Source: Pontiella desulfatans
GTDB taxonomy: Bacteria > Verrucomicrobiota > Kiritimatiellia > Kiritimatiellales > Pontiellaceae
Reading direction: 5' to 3'
NCBI GenBank assembly: GCA_029287275.1
Contig: JARFRL010000036.1
Coordinates: 1 to 18,562 of the forward strand
Length of the DNA stretch: 18,562 bases
Each line of letters starts with the position of its first letter. Position 1 is the stretch's first letter. The notes below the pieces were generated by a model, which was not told the origin of the DNA, made no database searches, and saw only the letters and a program-made list of their open reading frames with translations. Shown here piece by piece: positions 1 through 7,450 of the stretch. The translations under genes were made by a program, and so were the position numbers.

Positions 1-172
1 CCGCGAGCTTCTCGAGGAACTGGTCCTCCTTCAGCTCGCTTCCGTCGAGCACGGCTCGGCAGATGGGGGTGCCATTCTCGCGCGCGGCGGACAGCAGCGT
101 CTCGAGCTGGTTTTCCTCGAAAAGCCCCGTGCCGTGAAGGAGATCGTGAATTCGTGTGTTCGTCGTCAACAT
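1..172 (-). CDS. N-terminus of GspE/PilB-family secretion ATPase (partial)
   Basis: Reading leftwards from ATG at 172-170 gives 57 residues with no stop before the window edge, so the gene is truncated. The segment contains LLHGTGLFEENQLETLL and later GSELKEDQFLEKLA. This resembles the helical N-terminal domain (T2SSE_N/MshEN type) of type II secretion and type IV pilus assembly ATPases, where short repeats of the form 'G-L-[IF]-[ST]-E-[ED]-Q-L' are separated by about 30 residues. In the full protein this domain would precede the hexameric Walker ATPase that powers pilus or pseudopilus assembly at the inner membrane. The catalytic part lies outside the window, so the family call rests on this domain only; other MshEN-domain proteins are possible. 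No clear ribosome-binding site precedes the ATG, but a promoter-like sequence sits about 40 bases upstream. The gene is transcribed divergently from hypC. Confidence 0.55.
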   Translation of the reverse strand, partial: MLTTNTRIHDLLHGTGLFEENQLETLLSAARENGTPICRAVLDGSELKEDQFLEKLA

Positions 173-213
173 GTGGAAACAGTCTGCCATTCAAGGTTTG
201 GAAAAAGCAATAG

Positions 214-242
214 ATTATTGGTTCGGGTGACACCGCCATCAA
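214..242 (-). promoter_or_regulatory. Candidate sigma-70 promoter of the divergent secretion-ATPase gene
   Basis: On the minus strand, TTGATG (242-237) is followed after 17 bases by AATAAT (219-214). These match the -35 and -10 consensus at 4/6 and 5/6 positions with ideal spacing. Transcription would begin near 207, leaving a leader of about 35 bases before the ATG at 172. No experimental support is available. Confidence 0.45.
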
Positions 243-251
243 CGTTCGGGG

Positions 252-283
252 CCGCGGGTTTATTGTGTTTTGTTTTCCCGCGG
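252..283. repeat. GC-rich inverted repeat in the divergent intergenic region
   Basis: CCGCGGG (252-258) and CCCGCGG (277-283) are perfect 7-base complements around an 18-base T-rich spacer. The element lies 39 bases upstream of hypC, between two divergent genes. It could be a hairpin in the hypC leader or an operator. No U-run follows it on either strand, so it does not look like a terminator. I found no convincing plus-strand promoter for hypC in 173-322. Confidence 0.4.
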
Positions 284-322
284 AAAATATGTCTTACTCA
301 AGGAAAGCCCCGAAGGTGACTT

Positions 323-541
323 ATGTGTCTCGCGGTTCCAGTCAAAGTGATCGAGCTGCTCGACGGCCAGATGGCCGTGGGGGAGCGATTGGGCGTTCAG
401 GTCGAGTTTTCCACCGCGCTGCTCGAAGACGTGAAGTTGGGCGACCACGTTCTGGCGCACGCCGGCATCGCGATCGAAACCATCAACGAGGCCGCCGCCG
501 CGGAAGCCCTCGCCATCTGGAACGAGCTGAACGGCCCATGA
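323..541 (+). CDS. hypC: [NiFe]-hydrogenase maturation chaperone HypC
   Basis: This 72-residue protein begins with MCLAVP, the diagnostic HypC/HupF N-terminus. Cys2 is exposed after Met removal and is known in the family to hold the iron of the Fe(CN)2CO precursor together with HypD. The GDHVLAHAGIAIETI segment matches the conserved 'GDYVLVHVGFAI' strand, including its His. Length is typical (70-90 residues) and the whole OB-like fold is present. HypC forms a cytoplasmic complex with HypD, then carries the iron group to the hydrogenase large subunit. The start is supported by a GAAGGTGA element just upstream. The stop codon overlaps the hypD start in ATGA, indicating translational coupling. 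Nothing is missing or unusual in the protein. Confidence 0.95.
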   Translation: MCLAVPVKVIELLDGQMAVGERLGVQVEFSTALLEDVKLGDHVLAHAGIAIETINEAAAAEALAIWNELNGP

Positions 542-1617
542 GCGCGCGCTCGGAATATCGCGACCCCGCTCTGGCGCGGAAGCTCGCCGCCGCGATCGCG
601 GCGGAGGTCGGCGACCGACCGTTCAGCGTGATGGAGGTCTGCGGCGGGCAGACCCACACGATCTACAAATACCGTCTGCGCGAAATCCTGCCGCCGAACC
701 TTCGGCTTGTTTCGGGGCCGGGCTGTCCGGTCTGCGTCACCCCGATCGGATACATCGACCAGGCGATCGCGTTGGCGCTCGACCACGCCGCGCGCGTGTT
801 CACGTTCGGCGACCTAACGCGGGTTCCGGGCACGCGGCTCTCGCTCGAAAAGGCCGCGGCCGAGGGCGCCGAAATCCACGCGGTCTATTCCCCGTTTCAG
901 GCGTTGGAGACCGCGCGGGAGCATCCGGACCGCGAGGTGGTGTTTCTGGGCGTCGGCTTCGAGACCACGCTGCCGGGCTTCGGACTCGCGATCCAGCGCG
1001 CGCGGAAAGCCGGGGTGAAAAACTTCTCCGTGCTGCTTTCCGCGAAGCGCGTGCCGCCCGTGCTCGAGGCGTTGCTCGCGTCCGGCGAGGCGGAGATCGA
1101 CGGCTTCATCACGCCGGGCCACGTGACGTCGATCATCGGCGCGCGGGCCTACGACGAGTTGCGCGCGCGCTTCCGCGTGCCGATGGTGGTGGGCGGCTTC
1201 GAGCCGGTTGATCTGCTCGGCGCGCTGCACGCGCTGGCGGCCGAATGGGCGCGCGGCGGCCACGCGAACCTCAACGCCTACGCGCGCGGCGCCTCGTACG
1301 GCGGAAACCGCAAAGCGCAAGCGGTCATCGCCGACGTGTTCGAGGAGCGCGACGCCGAGTTGCGCGGGCTCGGGCTGATTCCCAAGGCGGGCTACGGCAT
1401 CCGCGCCGCGTACGCGGCGTTCGACGCCGAACGGAAATTCGACCTCGTCACCGACAGCCGCGCGCCGAAAGGGTGCGTCTGCGGCGATATTCTCAAGGGG
1501 CTGAAGCAACCGCCCGAGTGCCCGCTTTTTGGAACCCGCTGCGCGCCCGACTCGCCCGTCGGCGCCTGCATGGTCAGCGCGGAAGGCGCCTGCAACGCGG
1601 CCTATCTCTTTCAGTAG
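538..1617 (+). CDS. hypD: [NiFe]-hydrogenase maturation protein HypD (Fe-S scaffold)
   Basis: The 359-residue product matches the usual HypD length. It carries the family motifs in order: CGGQTH with Cys35, GPGCPVC with Cys63 and Cys66, GFETT, TPGHVTSIIG, and a C-terminal cysteine-rich region (CVCGD, ECPLFGTRC, GACMVSAEGAC) of the kind that binds the [4Fe-4S] cluster. HypD is the scaffold on which iron receives CO and two cyanides while bound to HypC; its thiols and cluster take part in redox steps. The frame is open upstream to 265, but the real start is the ATG at 538, which overlaps the hypC stop. That start gives the normal N-terminus and avoids reading through hypC. A hairpin and a new promoter follow the gene, so the mRNA may end here. 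All key cysteines are present. Confidence 0.96.
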   Translation: MSARSEYRDPALARKLAAAIAAEVGDRPFSVMEVCGGQTHTIYKYRLREILPPNLRLVSGPGCPVCVTPIGYIDQAIALALDHAARVFTFGDLTRVPGTRLSLEKAAAEGAEIHAVYSPFQALETAREHPDREVVFLGVGFETTLPGFGLAIQRARKAGVKNFSVLLSAKRVPPVLEALLASGEAEIDGFITPGHVTSIIGARAYDELRARFRVPMVVGGFEPVDLLGALHALAAEWARGGHANLNAYARGASYGGNRKAQAVIADVFEERDAELRGLGLIPKAGYGIRAAYAAFDAERKFDLVTDSRAPKGCVCGDILKGLKQPPECPLFGTRCAPDSPVGACMVSAEGACNAAYLFQ

Positions 1618-1630
1618 TCGCCTTCATCGC

Positions 1631-1675
1631 TCGCGGGGGCGCTAAGCATTCTTTGCCGAGGCCTCGCCCGCGCGA
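1631..1675 (+). terminator. Hairpin downstream of hypD, possible weak terminator
   Basis: Bases 1631-1641 (TCGCGGGGGCG) pair with 1665-1675 (CGCCCGCGCGA) over 11 positions with one G-G mismatch, around a 23-base loop. The stem is followed by TCTTTATAAAA, which is only mildly U-rich. It begins 13 bases after the hypD stop. The position suits a terminator or mRNA 3'-end structure, but the long loop and poor U-tract make true termination uncertain. Confidence 0.35.
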
Positions 1676-1765
1676 TCTTTATAAAACCGGCGATTTGCTT
1701 GGGATTCGCCGCGCGCCGCGCTTTCGGCACGGTTTAAGCATTAGGCCGCTCGTGTGAAATACGCG

Positions 1766-1793
1766 TTGACGACCGAGCGCGCGGGCGTATCCT
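1766..1793 (+). promoter_or_regulatory. Candidate sigma-70 promoter for the activase-fusion gene and hypE
   Basis: TTGACG (1766-1771) and TATCCT (1788-1793) are separated by 16 bases, matching consensus at 5/6 and 4/6. Transcription would start near 1800, leaving a short leader of about 23 bases that contains the AAGGAG ribosome-binding site for the ATG at 1823. If active, it would drive the large fusion gene and hypE independently of hypCD. The rest of the 1618-1822 gap holds the hairpin described separately and nothing else I recognise. Confidence 0.5.
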
Positions 1794-1822
1794 AAAGCTC
1801 GGCGCTGAAAGGAGTGGACGGG

Positions 1823-4800
1823 ATGAGGGCTCTTGGAATCTGTTGCGGCGCTTCGACCATCACGATGGTGGAAGTTGACGGGAATGAACAAACACCGCGC
1901 GTCGCGGATGTTGTTTCGCGGGCGCACGAGGGAAATCCGAAACGGGTCGTGGCCGACCTGCTCGCGGAGCGGGATCTCGAGCGCCTCGACCGGGTCGCGT
2001 CGACCGGAAGAAAACTGCGCCACCTGCTGAATCTCACCACCGTTTCCGAACCGCTCGCGACCGAGCGCGCCGTGGAACACACGCGGCGGCGGCATCCCGA
2101 AATGAACGCGGTCGTCAGCGCCGGCGGCGAAACCTTCATCGTCTACAAGCTCGATCGGGAACAGCGCGTGAGCAAGGTCTTCACCGGCAATAAATGCGCG
2201 TCGGGAACGGGCGAGTTTTTCCTGCAGCAGATTCGCCGCATGGACGTGGATATCGACCAGGCCGTGCGGTTCGCGCGGACGGAAAAGCCGCATCCGGTTT
2301 CGGGGCGCTGTTCCGTGTTCTGCAAAAGCGACTGCACCCACGCGACCAACAAAGGCGTGCCCAAGGGCGAGGTGGTCGCGGGGCTCTGCCGCATGATGGC
2401 GGGCAAGGCGCTCGAACTGCTCAAAAACATTCCCAAGAAAAACATCGTGCTGGTGGGTGGAACGACGCGCAACGACGTGATGGTGGACTACCTGCGCGAG
2501 GAGATCGAAAACTTGATCGTTCCCGAGGAAGCGACCTGTTTCGAGGCGCTCGGCGCGGCGCTGTGGGCGCTGGATCATGAAACGGCGGCGGTCGATTTGG
2601 ACGACCTGTTCAAAACGACGCGCGCGCGCTTCGAATATCATCCGCCGTTGGACATGTTCGAGCCCCGGGTGACGTTCGCCGAAATGGACCGCGGCTCGCC
2701 GCGCCTCGGCGACCGTTGCGCGCTGGGTTTGGACGTGGGGTCCACCACGACCAAGGCGGTGATCGTCCGCGCGTCCGATCGGAAAATCCTCGCGGCGGAA
2801 TATCTGCGAACCAACGGCGATCCGGTTGGCGCGTCGAAGCGTTGCTACGCCTCGCTGCGCGAGCAGCTCGGCGAGACGCGGGTTTTGATTCAAGGGCTGG
2901 GCGCGACGGGTTCCGGGCGGAAGATCGCGGGGTTGCACGCGCTGACCGAGGGCGTCATCAACGAGATCATCGCGCACGCGACCGCGGCGATTCATTTCGA
3001 CCGTTCCGTGGACACCATTTTCGAAATCGGCGGGCAGGACGCGAAGTACACCTTCATCACGAACGGCGTGGCCTCCGACTACGCGATGAACGAGGCCTGC
3101 TCCGCCGGCACCGGTTCCTTCCTCGAGGAGTCCGCCAAGGAGTCGCTGGGCGTGGAGATGGAGGCGATCGCGGAGTGGGCGATGAAGGGGCGGCGTCCGC
3201 CGAACTTCAACGATCAGTGCGCCGCGTTCATTTCGTCCGACATCAAGAACGCCTCGCACGAAGGCGTCGCGAAGGAGGACGTGATCGCGGGGCTGGTGTA
3301 TTCGATTTGCATGAACTACGTGAACCGCGTGAAGGGCGCGCGGCCGATGGGCCGGAAAATCTTCATGCAGGGCGGAGTGTGCTACAACCGAGCGGTGCCC
3401 ATCGCGATGGCCGCGCTGACCGGCAAGGACATCATCGTGCCTCCCGAGCCGGGGCTGATGGGCGCGTATGGCGTCGCCTTGGAGGTTCAGGATCGGATCG
3501 AGCGCGGGCTCATGGATCCGGACGTGTTTTCGCTGAGTCGCCTCATCGACCGCGCCGTGGAATACAAGGAGCCGTTCATCTGCGCGGGCGGGAAGGAAAA
3601 GTGCGACATCGGCTGCCGGATCAACCGAATCGCGATCGAGGGGAAGGTTTATCCGTTCGGCGGCGCGTGCGATCGCTACTACGGTTCGCGCGGCGAGAAG
3701 GACGTCGACGTCGGCGCGCTCGATCTGGTCGCGCTGCGCGAGAAAATGGTGTTCGAGGATTACGCCGCGGACTTCGGCGATCTGCCCGCGGCGGCGCCGA
3801 CCGTCGGGATCAACCGGAGCCTGCTGACCAACACGCTCTATCCGTTCTATTCCCACTTTTTCAAGGGGCTCGGTTTTCGGGTCGCGCTGCCCGAACGCGT
3901 CGACGCGGAAGGGGTGGAGGCGCGGACCGCTCCGTTCTGTTTCCCGCTCGAGATCGCGCACGGCTATTTCCACGATCTGCTGCGGCTGAAGCCGGACCGC
4001 GTCTTTCTGCCGCACGTCGAGGGGTTGGAGGTGGAGAACGGCTTCCACGCCTCCAAGCTTTGTCCGTTGGTGCAGGGCGAGCCGTTCGTCATGGCGTCCA
4101 CGTTCGCGGACCAGATCGGCGCCGTTCCGGTGCATCAGCCGTTCATTCAATTCAACCAGGGCGTCGACGTGGCGCGCGGGCAGTTCGTCGGGGTGGCGCG
4201 CGAGATGGGCGTCGCCGCCGAACGGGCGCGGCGCGCCTTCGATCAGGCGTGGAAAAAGCAGAAGGAGATGGAGGCGGCCATGCGCGCGATCGGCCGCCGC
4301 GCGATCGCGGAAATCGAGGCCGATCCCGAACGCGTTGGAATCGTTTTGTTCGGTCGGCCCTACAACGCGTTCGCCCACGTGGCGAACAAGGGCGTGCCGC
4401 GTAAATTCGCGTCGCGCGGCTACGCGGTCATCCCGATGGACTTCCTCGATCTGAAGGACGTCGCGGCTCAGGATCACATGTTTTGGTCGTTGGGGCAGAT
4501 CATTCTCAAGGCCGCCGAGGTGGTGGAGAAACATCCGCGTTTGTTCGGAACCTACATCACCAATTTCTCGTGCGGGCCCGACTCGTTCATCGTCGGGTTC
4601 TTTCGCCGGGTTTTCGGCAAGAAGCCGTCGTTGACGCTGGAGCTGGACAACCACACGGCCGACGCGGGCCTCGAGACGCGCATCGAGGCGTTTCTCGACA
4701 TCGTCGCGCGCTACCGATCCATCGCGCGCCGCGCGCGGCCGGAGGTCCATGCCCCGGCCGCGACCTCGAGCATGGTCGACGGGGCGTTCAGCATCACCAC

Positions 4801-6103
4801 GAGTTCGGGCGAGCGCGTCGCGCTGAACGATCCGCGGGTGAAGTTGATCTTCCCCTCCATGAGCCAGTGGCTGATCCGCGGTTTCGCGGCGGCCTGTCGC
4901 AAGGCGGGCGTCCGAGCCGAGGCGCTGCCCGCGATGAACGAAGAGGATTTGAAGATGGGCAAAGGCAACACGCTCTGCAAGGAGTGCCTGCCCATGCAGC
5001 TCACCACGGGCGCGTTGCTTAATTATCTGGAGCGCCGCGCGCGCGACGAGATCACGGTCTACTTCATGCCGACCACCGAGGGGCCGTGCCGCTTCGGACA
5101 ATATCAGGTCTACATGAAAAACCTGATCCGCGCGCGCGGAATCCGCGACGTCGCGTTCATGTCGCTCTCGACCGCCGACAACTACGCGGGGCTCGGCGCC
5201 GAATTCGTTCTGCTGGGTTGGTACTCCTCGGTCGTCGCGGGGTGTTTCCAAAACATTCACAACATGATGCTCGTGAACGCGGTCGATCCCGCCGCGGCGC
5301 TCGCGCGGCTGAACACGGTGTTCGGCGACGTGCTCGATGGCATGGAGCGCGGCGGGCGGTCCGGGCTGCGGGCCGCGTTGAGGCGGGGCGCGGCGGTACT
5401 CGCCGCGGTTCCCATGCGGCGGCCGGTGGAGGAGGTTCCGACCATTCTGCTGGTGGGCGAGATCTATGTGCGAACCGAAGACGTCGCGCGGAGATGGCTG
5501 CCCGAGTTCCTCGCCGAGCACGGGCTGGCGACGCACGTCGCTCCCGTGCATGAATGGATTCATTACGTGAACTATCTGTTCGACCAAAAGCTCGGCGACA
5601 CGCGCGGCGGCACGGTGGATCGGCTCAAGAACAAGTTGCGCTGGACGCTCATGATCAGAGCCGAGAAGGACGTCAACAACCTGCTCGTCGCATCCGGATG
5701 GCACGTTCGCCGCGCGGTCGATATCAAGGACGTGGTGAAGAACGGCGCGCGGTATATCTCGCCGAAGCTCGTGGGCGAGGCGATCCTCACGGTCGGCGGA
5801 CCCGTCGCGGAAGTCGGCAAGGAGTTTTGCGGCTCCATCGCGATCGGGCCGTTCGGGTGCATGCCCAATCGGCTGAGCGAGTCGATTCTGAATCAGAACA
5901 TGGACCGCGACCATCTAAAGGACCACCGCCGCGACCGCGCCTTTCGGGAGAACTCGAAGCGCATGGAGGCGCTGCCCTTCCTCGCGGTCGAGAGCGATGG
6001 AAGTCCGTTCCCGCAGGTGATCGAGGCGCGGCTGGAAACCTTCGTGCTCCAGGCCCGGCGCATGCACGGAATCATGGCCGGACGGTCGCGCGCGAACGCG
6101 TGA
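1823..6103 (+). CDS. Double BadF/HgdC-type activase fused to dehydratase-like reductase domains
   Basis: The protein has 1,426 residues. Residues 1-285 form a first ASKHA/BadF-type domain (NKCASGTG 123-130, Cys163, LVGGTTRND 210-218). Residues 299-565 form a second, canonical one: GLDVGSTTTK (302-311), GATGSGR, GGQDAK, CSAGTG with Cys426, Cys466 and MQGGV. A Cys segment (C594, C598, C616) leads to a DUF2229/COG3580-like region (about 661-925, NFSCGPDSF) and a C-terminal HgdB-like region (about 1007-1415, with C1052, C1055, C1089 and GPFGCMPNRLSES). In characterised relatives the activator hydrolyses ATP to push an electron at very low potential onto a partner reductase; here both parts are on one chain. 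Substrate and role of these long fusions are unknown to me. AAGGAG at 1809-1814 favours ATG 1823 over GTG 1814. hypE begins about 40 bases after the stop, suggesting co-transcription. The first domain lacks the usual phosphate-loop Asp and Lys. Confidence 0.85.
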   Translation: MRALGICCGASTITMVEVDGNEQTPRVADVVSRAHEGNPKRVVADLLAERDLERLDRVASTGRKLRHLLNLTTVSEPLATERAVEHTRRRHPEMNAVVSAGGETFIVYKLDREQRVSKVFTGNKCASGTGEFFLQQIRRMDVDIDQAVRFARTEKPHPVSGRCSVFCKSDCTHATNKGVPKGEVVAGLCRMMAGKALELLKNIPKKNIVLVGGTTRNDVMVDYLREEIENLIVPEEATCFEALGAALWALDHETAAVDLDDLFKTTRARFEYHPPLDMFEPRVTFAEMDRGSPRLGDRCALGLDVGSTTTKAVIVRASDRKILAAEYLRTNGDPVGASKRCYASLREQLGETRVLIQGLGATGSGRKIAGLHALTEGVINEIIAHATAAIHFDRSVDTIFEIGGQDAKYTFITNGVASDYAMNEACSAGTGSFLEESAKESLGVEMEAIAEWAMKGRRPPNFNDQCAAFISSDIKNASHEGVAKEDVIAGLVYSICMNYVNRVKGARPMGRKIFMQGGVCYNRAVPIAMAALTGKDIIVPPEPGLMGAYGVALEVQDRIERGLMDPDVFSLSRLIDRAVEYKEPFICAGGKEKCDIGCRINRIAIEGKVYPFGGACDRYYGSRGEKDVDVGALDLVALREKMVFEDYAADFGDLPAAAPTVGINRSLLTNTLYPFYSHFFKGLGFRVALPERVDAEGVEARTAPFCFPLEIAHGYFHDLLRLKPDRVFLPHVEGLEVENGFHASKLCPLVQGEPFVMASTFADQIGAVPVHQPFIQFNQGVDVARGQFVGVAREMGVAAERARRAFDQAWKKQKEMEAAMRAIGRRAIAEIEADPERVGIVLFGRPYNAFAHVANKGVPRKFASRGYAVIPMDFLDLKDVAAQDHMFWSLGQIILKAAEVVEKHPRLFGTYITNFSCGPDSFIVGFFRRVFGKKPSLTLELDNHTADAGLETRIEAFLDIVARYRSIARRARPEVHAPAATSSMVDGAFSITTSSGERVALNDPRVKLIFPSMSQWLIRGFAAACRKAGVRAEALPAMNEEDLKMGKGNTLCKECLPMQLTTGALLNYLERRARDEITVYFMPTTEGPCRFGQYQVYMKNLIRARGIRDVAFMSLSTADNYAGLGAEFVLLGWYSSVVAGCFQNIHNMMLVNAVDPAAALARLNTVFGDVLDGMERGGRSGLRAALRRGAAVLAAVPMRRPVEEVPTILLVGEIYVRTEDVARRWLPEFLAEHGLATHVAPVHEWIHYVNYLFDQKLGDTRGGTVDRLKNKLRWTLMIRAEKDVNNLLVASGWHVRRAVDIKDVVKNGARYISPKLVGEAILTVGGPVAEVGKEFCGSIAIGPFGCMPNRLSESILNQNMDRDHLKDHRRDRAFRENSKRMEALPFLAVESDGSPFPQVIEARLETFVLQARRMHGIMAGRSRANA

Positions 6104-6143
6104 CTTTCGCGTGTTGAAAAGGTACGCTGTTTCCAGTGAAAGG

Positions 6144-7148
6144 ATGGCGGTGGGCGAGAAGATCATACTAGGACATGGTTCCGGCGGACGGTTGACGCGC
6201 GATCTGGTGCGGGACGTGTTCCGCGAGCATCTCGGTGAAACGGGGCCGGATTCGATGGACGACGGCGCGGTGCTGCCCGCTCCGATGGGCGAGTTGGTTT
6301 TCACCACCGATTCCTACGTGGTCAGCCCGCTGGAGTTTCCCGGGGGCGACATCGGGGCGCTCGCGGTCTGCGGCACCGTGAACGACCTCGCGGTGATGGG
6401 CGCGCGGCCGCTTTGGCTTTCTTTGGGGGTGATCCTCGAAGCGGGGTTGGACATCGCGGCGCTCGAGCGGATCGTGAAATCGATCGCCGCCAAGGCCCGC
6501 GAGGCCGGCGTCCAAATCGTCTGTGGCGACACGAAGGTGGTGGAGAAGGGGAAGGGCGACGGAATCTTCATCAACACCTCCGGCATCGGCGTCCGCGAAC
6601 ACGCGTTGCGTCCGGAAACGATCGCGGTGGGCGACAAGGTCATCGTGACCGGAACGGTGGGCGACCACGGCATGGCGCTGCTGACGTTGAGAAAAGGGTT
6701 TCCTTTGAAGTCGAATTTGAAGAGCGATTGCGCTTCACTGATCGATCCGCTGCTCACATGTTTCGCGGGCGCCGAAGTGAAGTGGGCCCGCGACGCGACC
6801 CGCGGCGGCGTCGCGACGATTTTGAACGAGTTGACCGCGGACCAGCCTTGGAGCGTTTTGATCGAGGAAGCGCGGGTTCCGGTCTCGGACGCGGTCGCGG
6901 GCGTGTCGGAATTGCTGGGTTTGGACCCTTTATATAGCGCGAACGAGGGAAAGGCCGTCATGGTGGTCGCGGCGGCGGACGCTGAAAAAGCCTTGAAACT
7001 CTTGAGAAAAACACCCTTGGCTTGCTCGGCGGCGATCATCGGGACGATCGTGGACGAGTTCGCGGGGAAAACGGTGTCGCGCTCGGAGATGGGAACCCTT
7101 AGAACATTGGGGATTCTCGCCTCGGACCCGTTGCCGCGAATTTGCTGA
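6144..7148 (+). CDS. hypE: [NiFe]-hydrogenase maturation protein HypE (cyanide-forming dehydratase)
   Basis: The product is about 334 residues, normal for HypE, and has the PurM/AIR-synthase fold. Motifs include GHGSGGR near the N-terminus, SMDDGAVL, FTTDSYVVSPLEFPGGDIG, CGTVNDLAVMGA and ARDATRGGVATILNE, which form the ATP site. It ends in PRIC. The terminal Cys is known to receive a carbamoyl group from HypF and be dehydrated to thiocyanate, the source of the cyanide ligands passed to HypC-HypD. The exact start is unsettled. ATG 6144 is used here, but GAAAGGA (6138-6144) sits at a better distance for GTG 6150, and the frame is open back to GTG 6111. The gene is 40 bases downstream of the activase fusion and separated from hypCD by it. 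The partner hypF is not in the window. Confidence 0.94.
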   Translation: MAVGEKIILGHGSGGRLTRDLVRDVFREHLGETGPDSMDDGAVLPAPMGELVFTTDSYVVSPLEFPGGDIGALAVCGTVNDLAVMGARPLWLSLGVILEAGLDIAALERIVKSIAAKAREAGVQIVCGDTKVVEKGKGDGIFINTSGIGVREHALRPETIAVGDKVIVTGTVGDHGMALLTLRKGFPLKSNLKSDCASLIDPLLTCFAGAEVKWARDATRGGVATILNELTADQPWSVLIEEARVPVSDAVAGVSELLGLDPLYSANEGKAVMVVAAADAEKALKLLRKTPLACSAAIIGTIVDEFAGKTVSRSEMGTLRTLGILASDPLPRIC

Positions 7149-7167
7149 ACTTTTTTCGGCTTCGGGG

Positions 7168-7195
7168 TTGACTCTCTCGTTCGGTTCTATATATT
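7168..7195 (+). promoter_or_regulatory. Strong candidate promoter of the tRNA-Thr/tuf transcription unit
   Basis: TTGACT (7168-7173) and TATATT (7190-7195) match consensus at 5/6 each with a 16-base spacer. An alternative -10, TATATA at 7188, would give only a 14-base spacer. Start is predicted near 7202, about 120 bases before the mature tRNA. It is the best promoter match I found in the window and suits a highly expressed tRNA/tuf unit. Confidence 0.65.
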
Positions 7196-7202
7196 GCGCC
7201 GT

Positions 7203-7236
7203 CTTGTTCACGAAAAAAGCTTAGGCCGTGAGCAAG
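7203..7236 (+). other. Leader hairpin just after the predicted transcription start
   Basis: CTTGTTCACG (7203-7212) pairs with CGTGAGCAAG (7227-7236) over 10 positions, one of them a G-U pair, with a 14-base A-rich loop. It would be the first structure in the transcript. No U-run follows. It may protect the 5' end, assist tRNA processing, or be part of alternative folding with CTTGTT copies further downstream. Confidence 0.45.
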
Positions 7237-7288
7237 GTTGATTTTGAAGGAACAAGCTCTGTGAACGTGTTTTTTACCGGCGCGAAAC

Positions 7289-7320
7289 GGGCTTGTTTGT
7301 CTGTTTTTTTGGATAAACAG

Positions 7321-7324
<4 letters not shown>
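7289..7324 (+). other. Hairpin overlapping the 5' end of tRNA-Thr
   Basis: GGGCTTGTTT (7289-7298) can pair with AAACAGGCCC (7315-7324) over 10 positions with one G-U pair and a 16-base loop containing seven T residues. The 3' arm includes the first four bases of the mature tRNA, so this pairing competes with the tRNA acceptor stem. It is mutually exclusive with correct tRNA folding. Confidence 0.45.
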
Positions 7325-7396
<72 letters not shown>

Positions 7397-7450
7397 TTTA
7401 TTCGATTTGTGTAATATGATTAAACTGAGAGATATCAGGAGGTAAACAAA

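Noticed and set aside
134..319. 61-codon plus-strand frame at the left end
   Set aside because: It overlaps the divergent secretion-ATPase start and the intergenic inverted repeat, and lacks a ribosome-binding site and any recognisable motif.
265..537. Upstream extension of hypD giving a 450-residue protein
   Set aside because: The extra N-terminus is an out-of-frame reading of hypC. ATG 538 gives the normal HypD length and overlaps the hypC stop.
1679..5914. Open frame of about 1,400 codons on the minus strand opposite the fusion gene
   Set aside because: It is an artefact of GC-rich codon use. The protein is Arg/His/Asp-rich, has no recognisable domain, and lies antisense to a gene with clear motifs.
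7256..7267. boxA-like GCTCTGTGAACG in the tRNA-Thr leader
   Set aside because: It needs an insertion to match the GCTCTTTAACA consensus, and no boxB-like partner is evident. Too weak to annotate.
7397..7450. AT-rich TAATAT before tuf as a second tuf promoter
   Set aside because: There is no -35 match at proper distance. The region is explained by tRNA trailer and ribosome-binding site.
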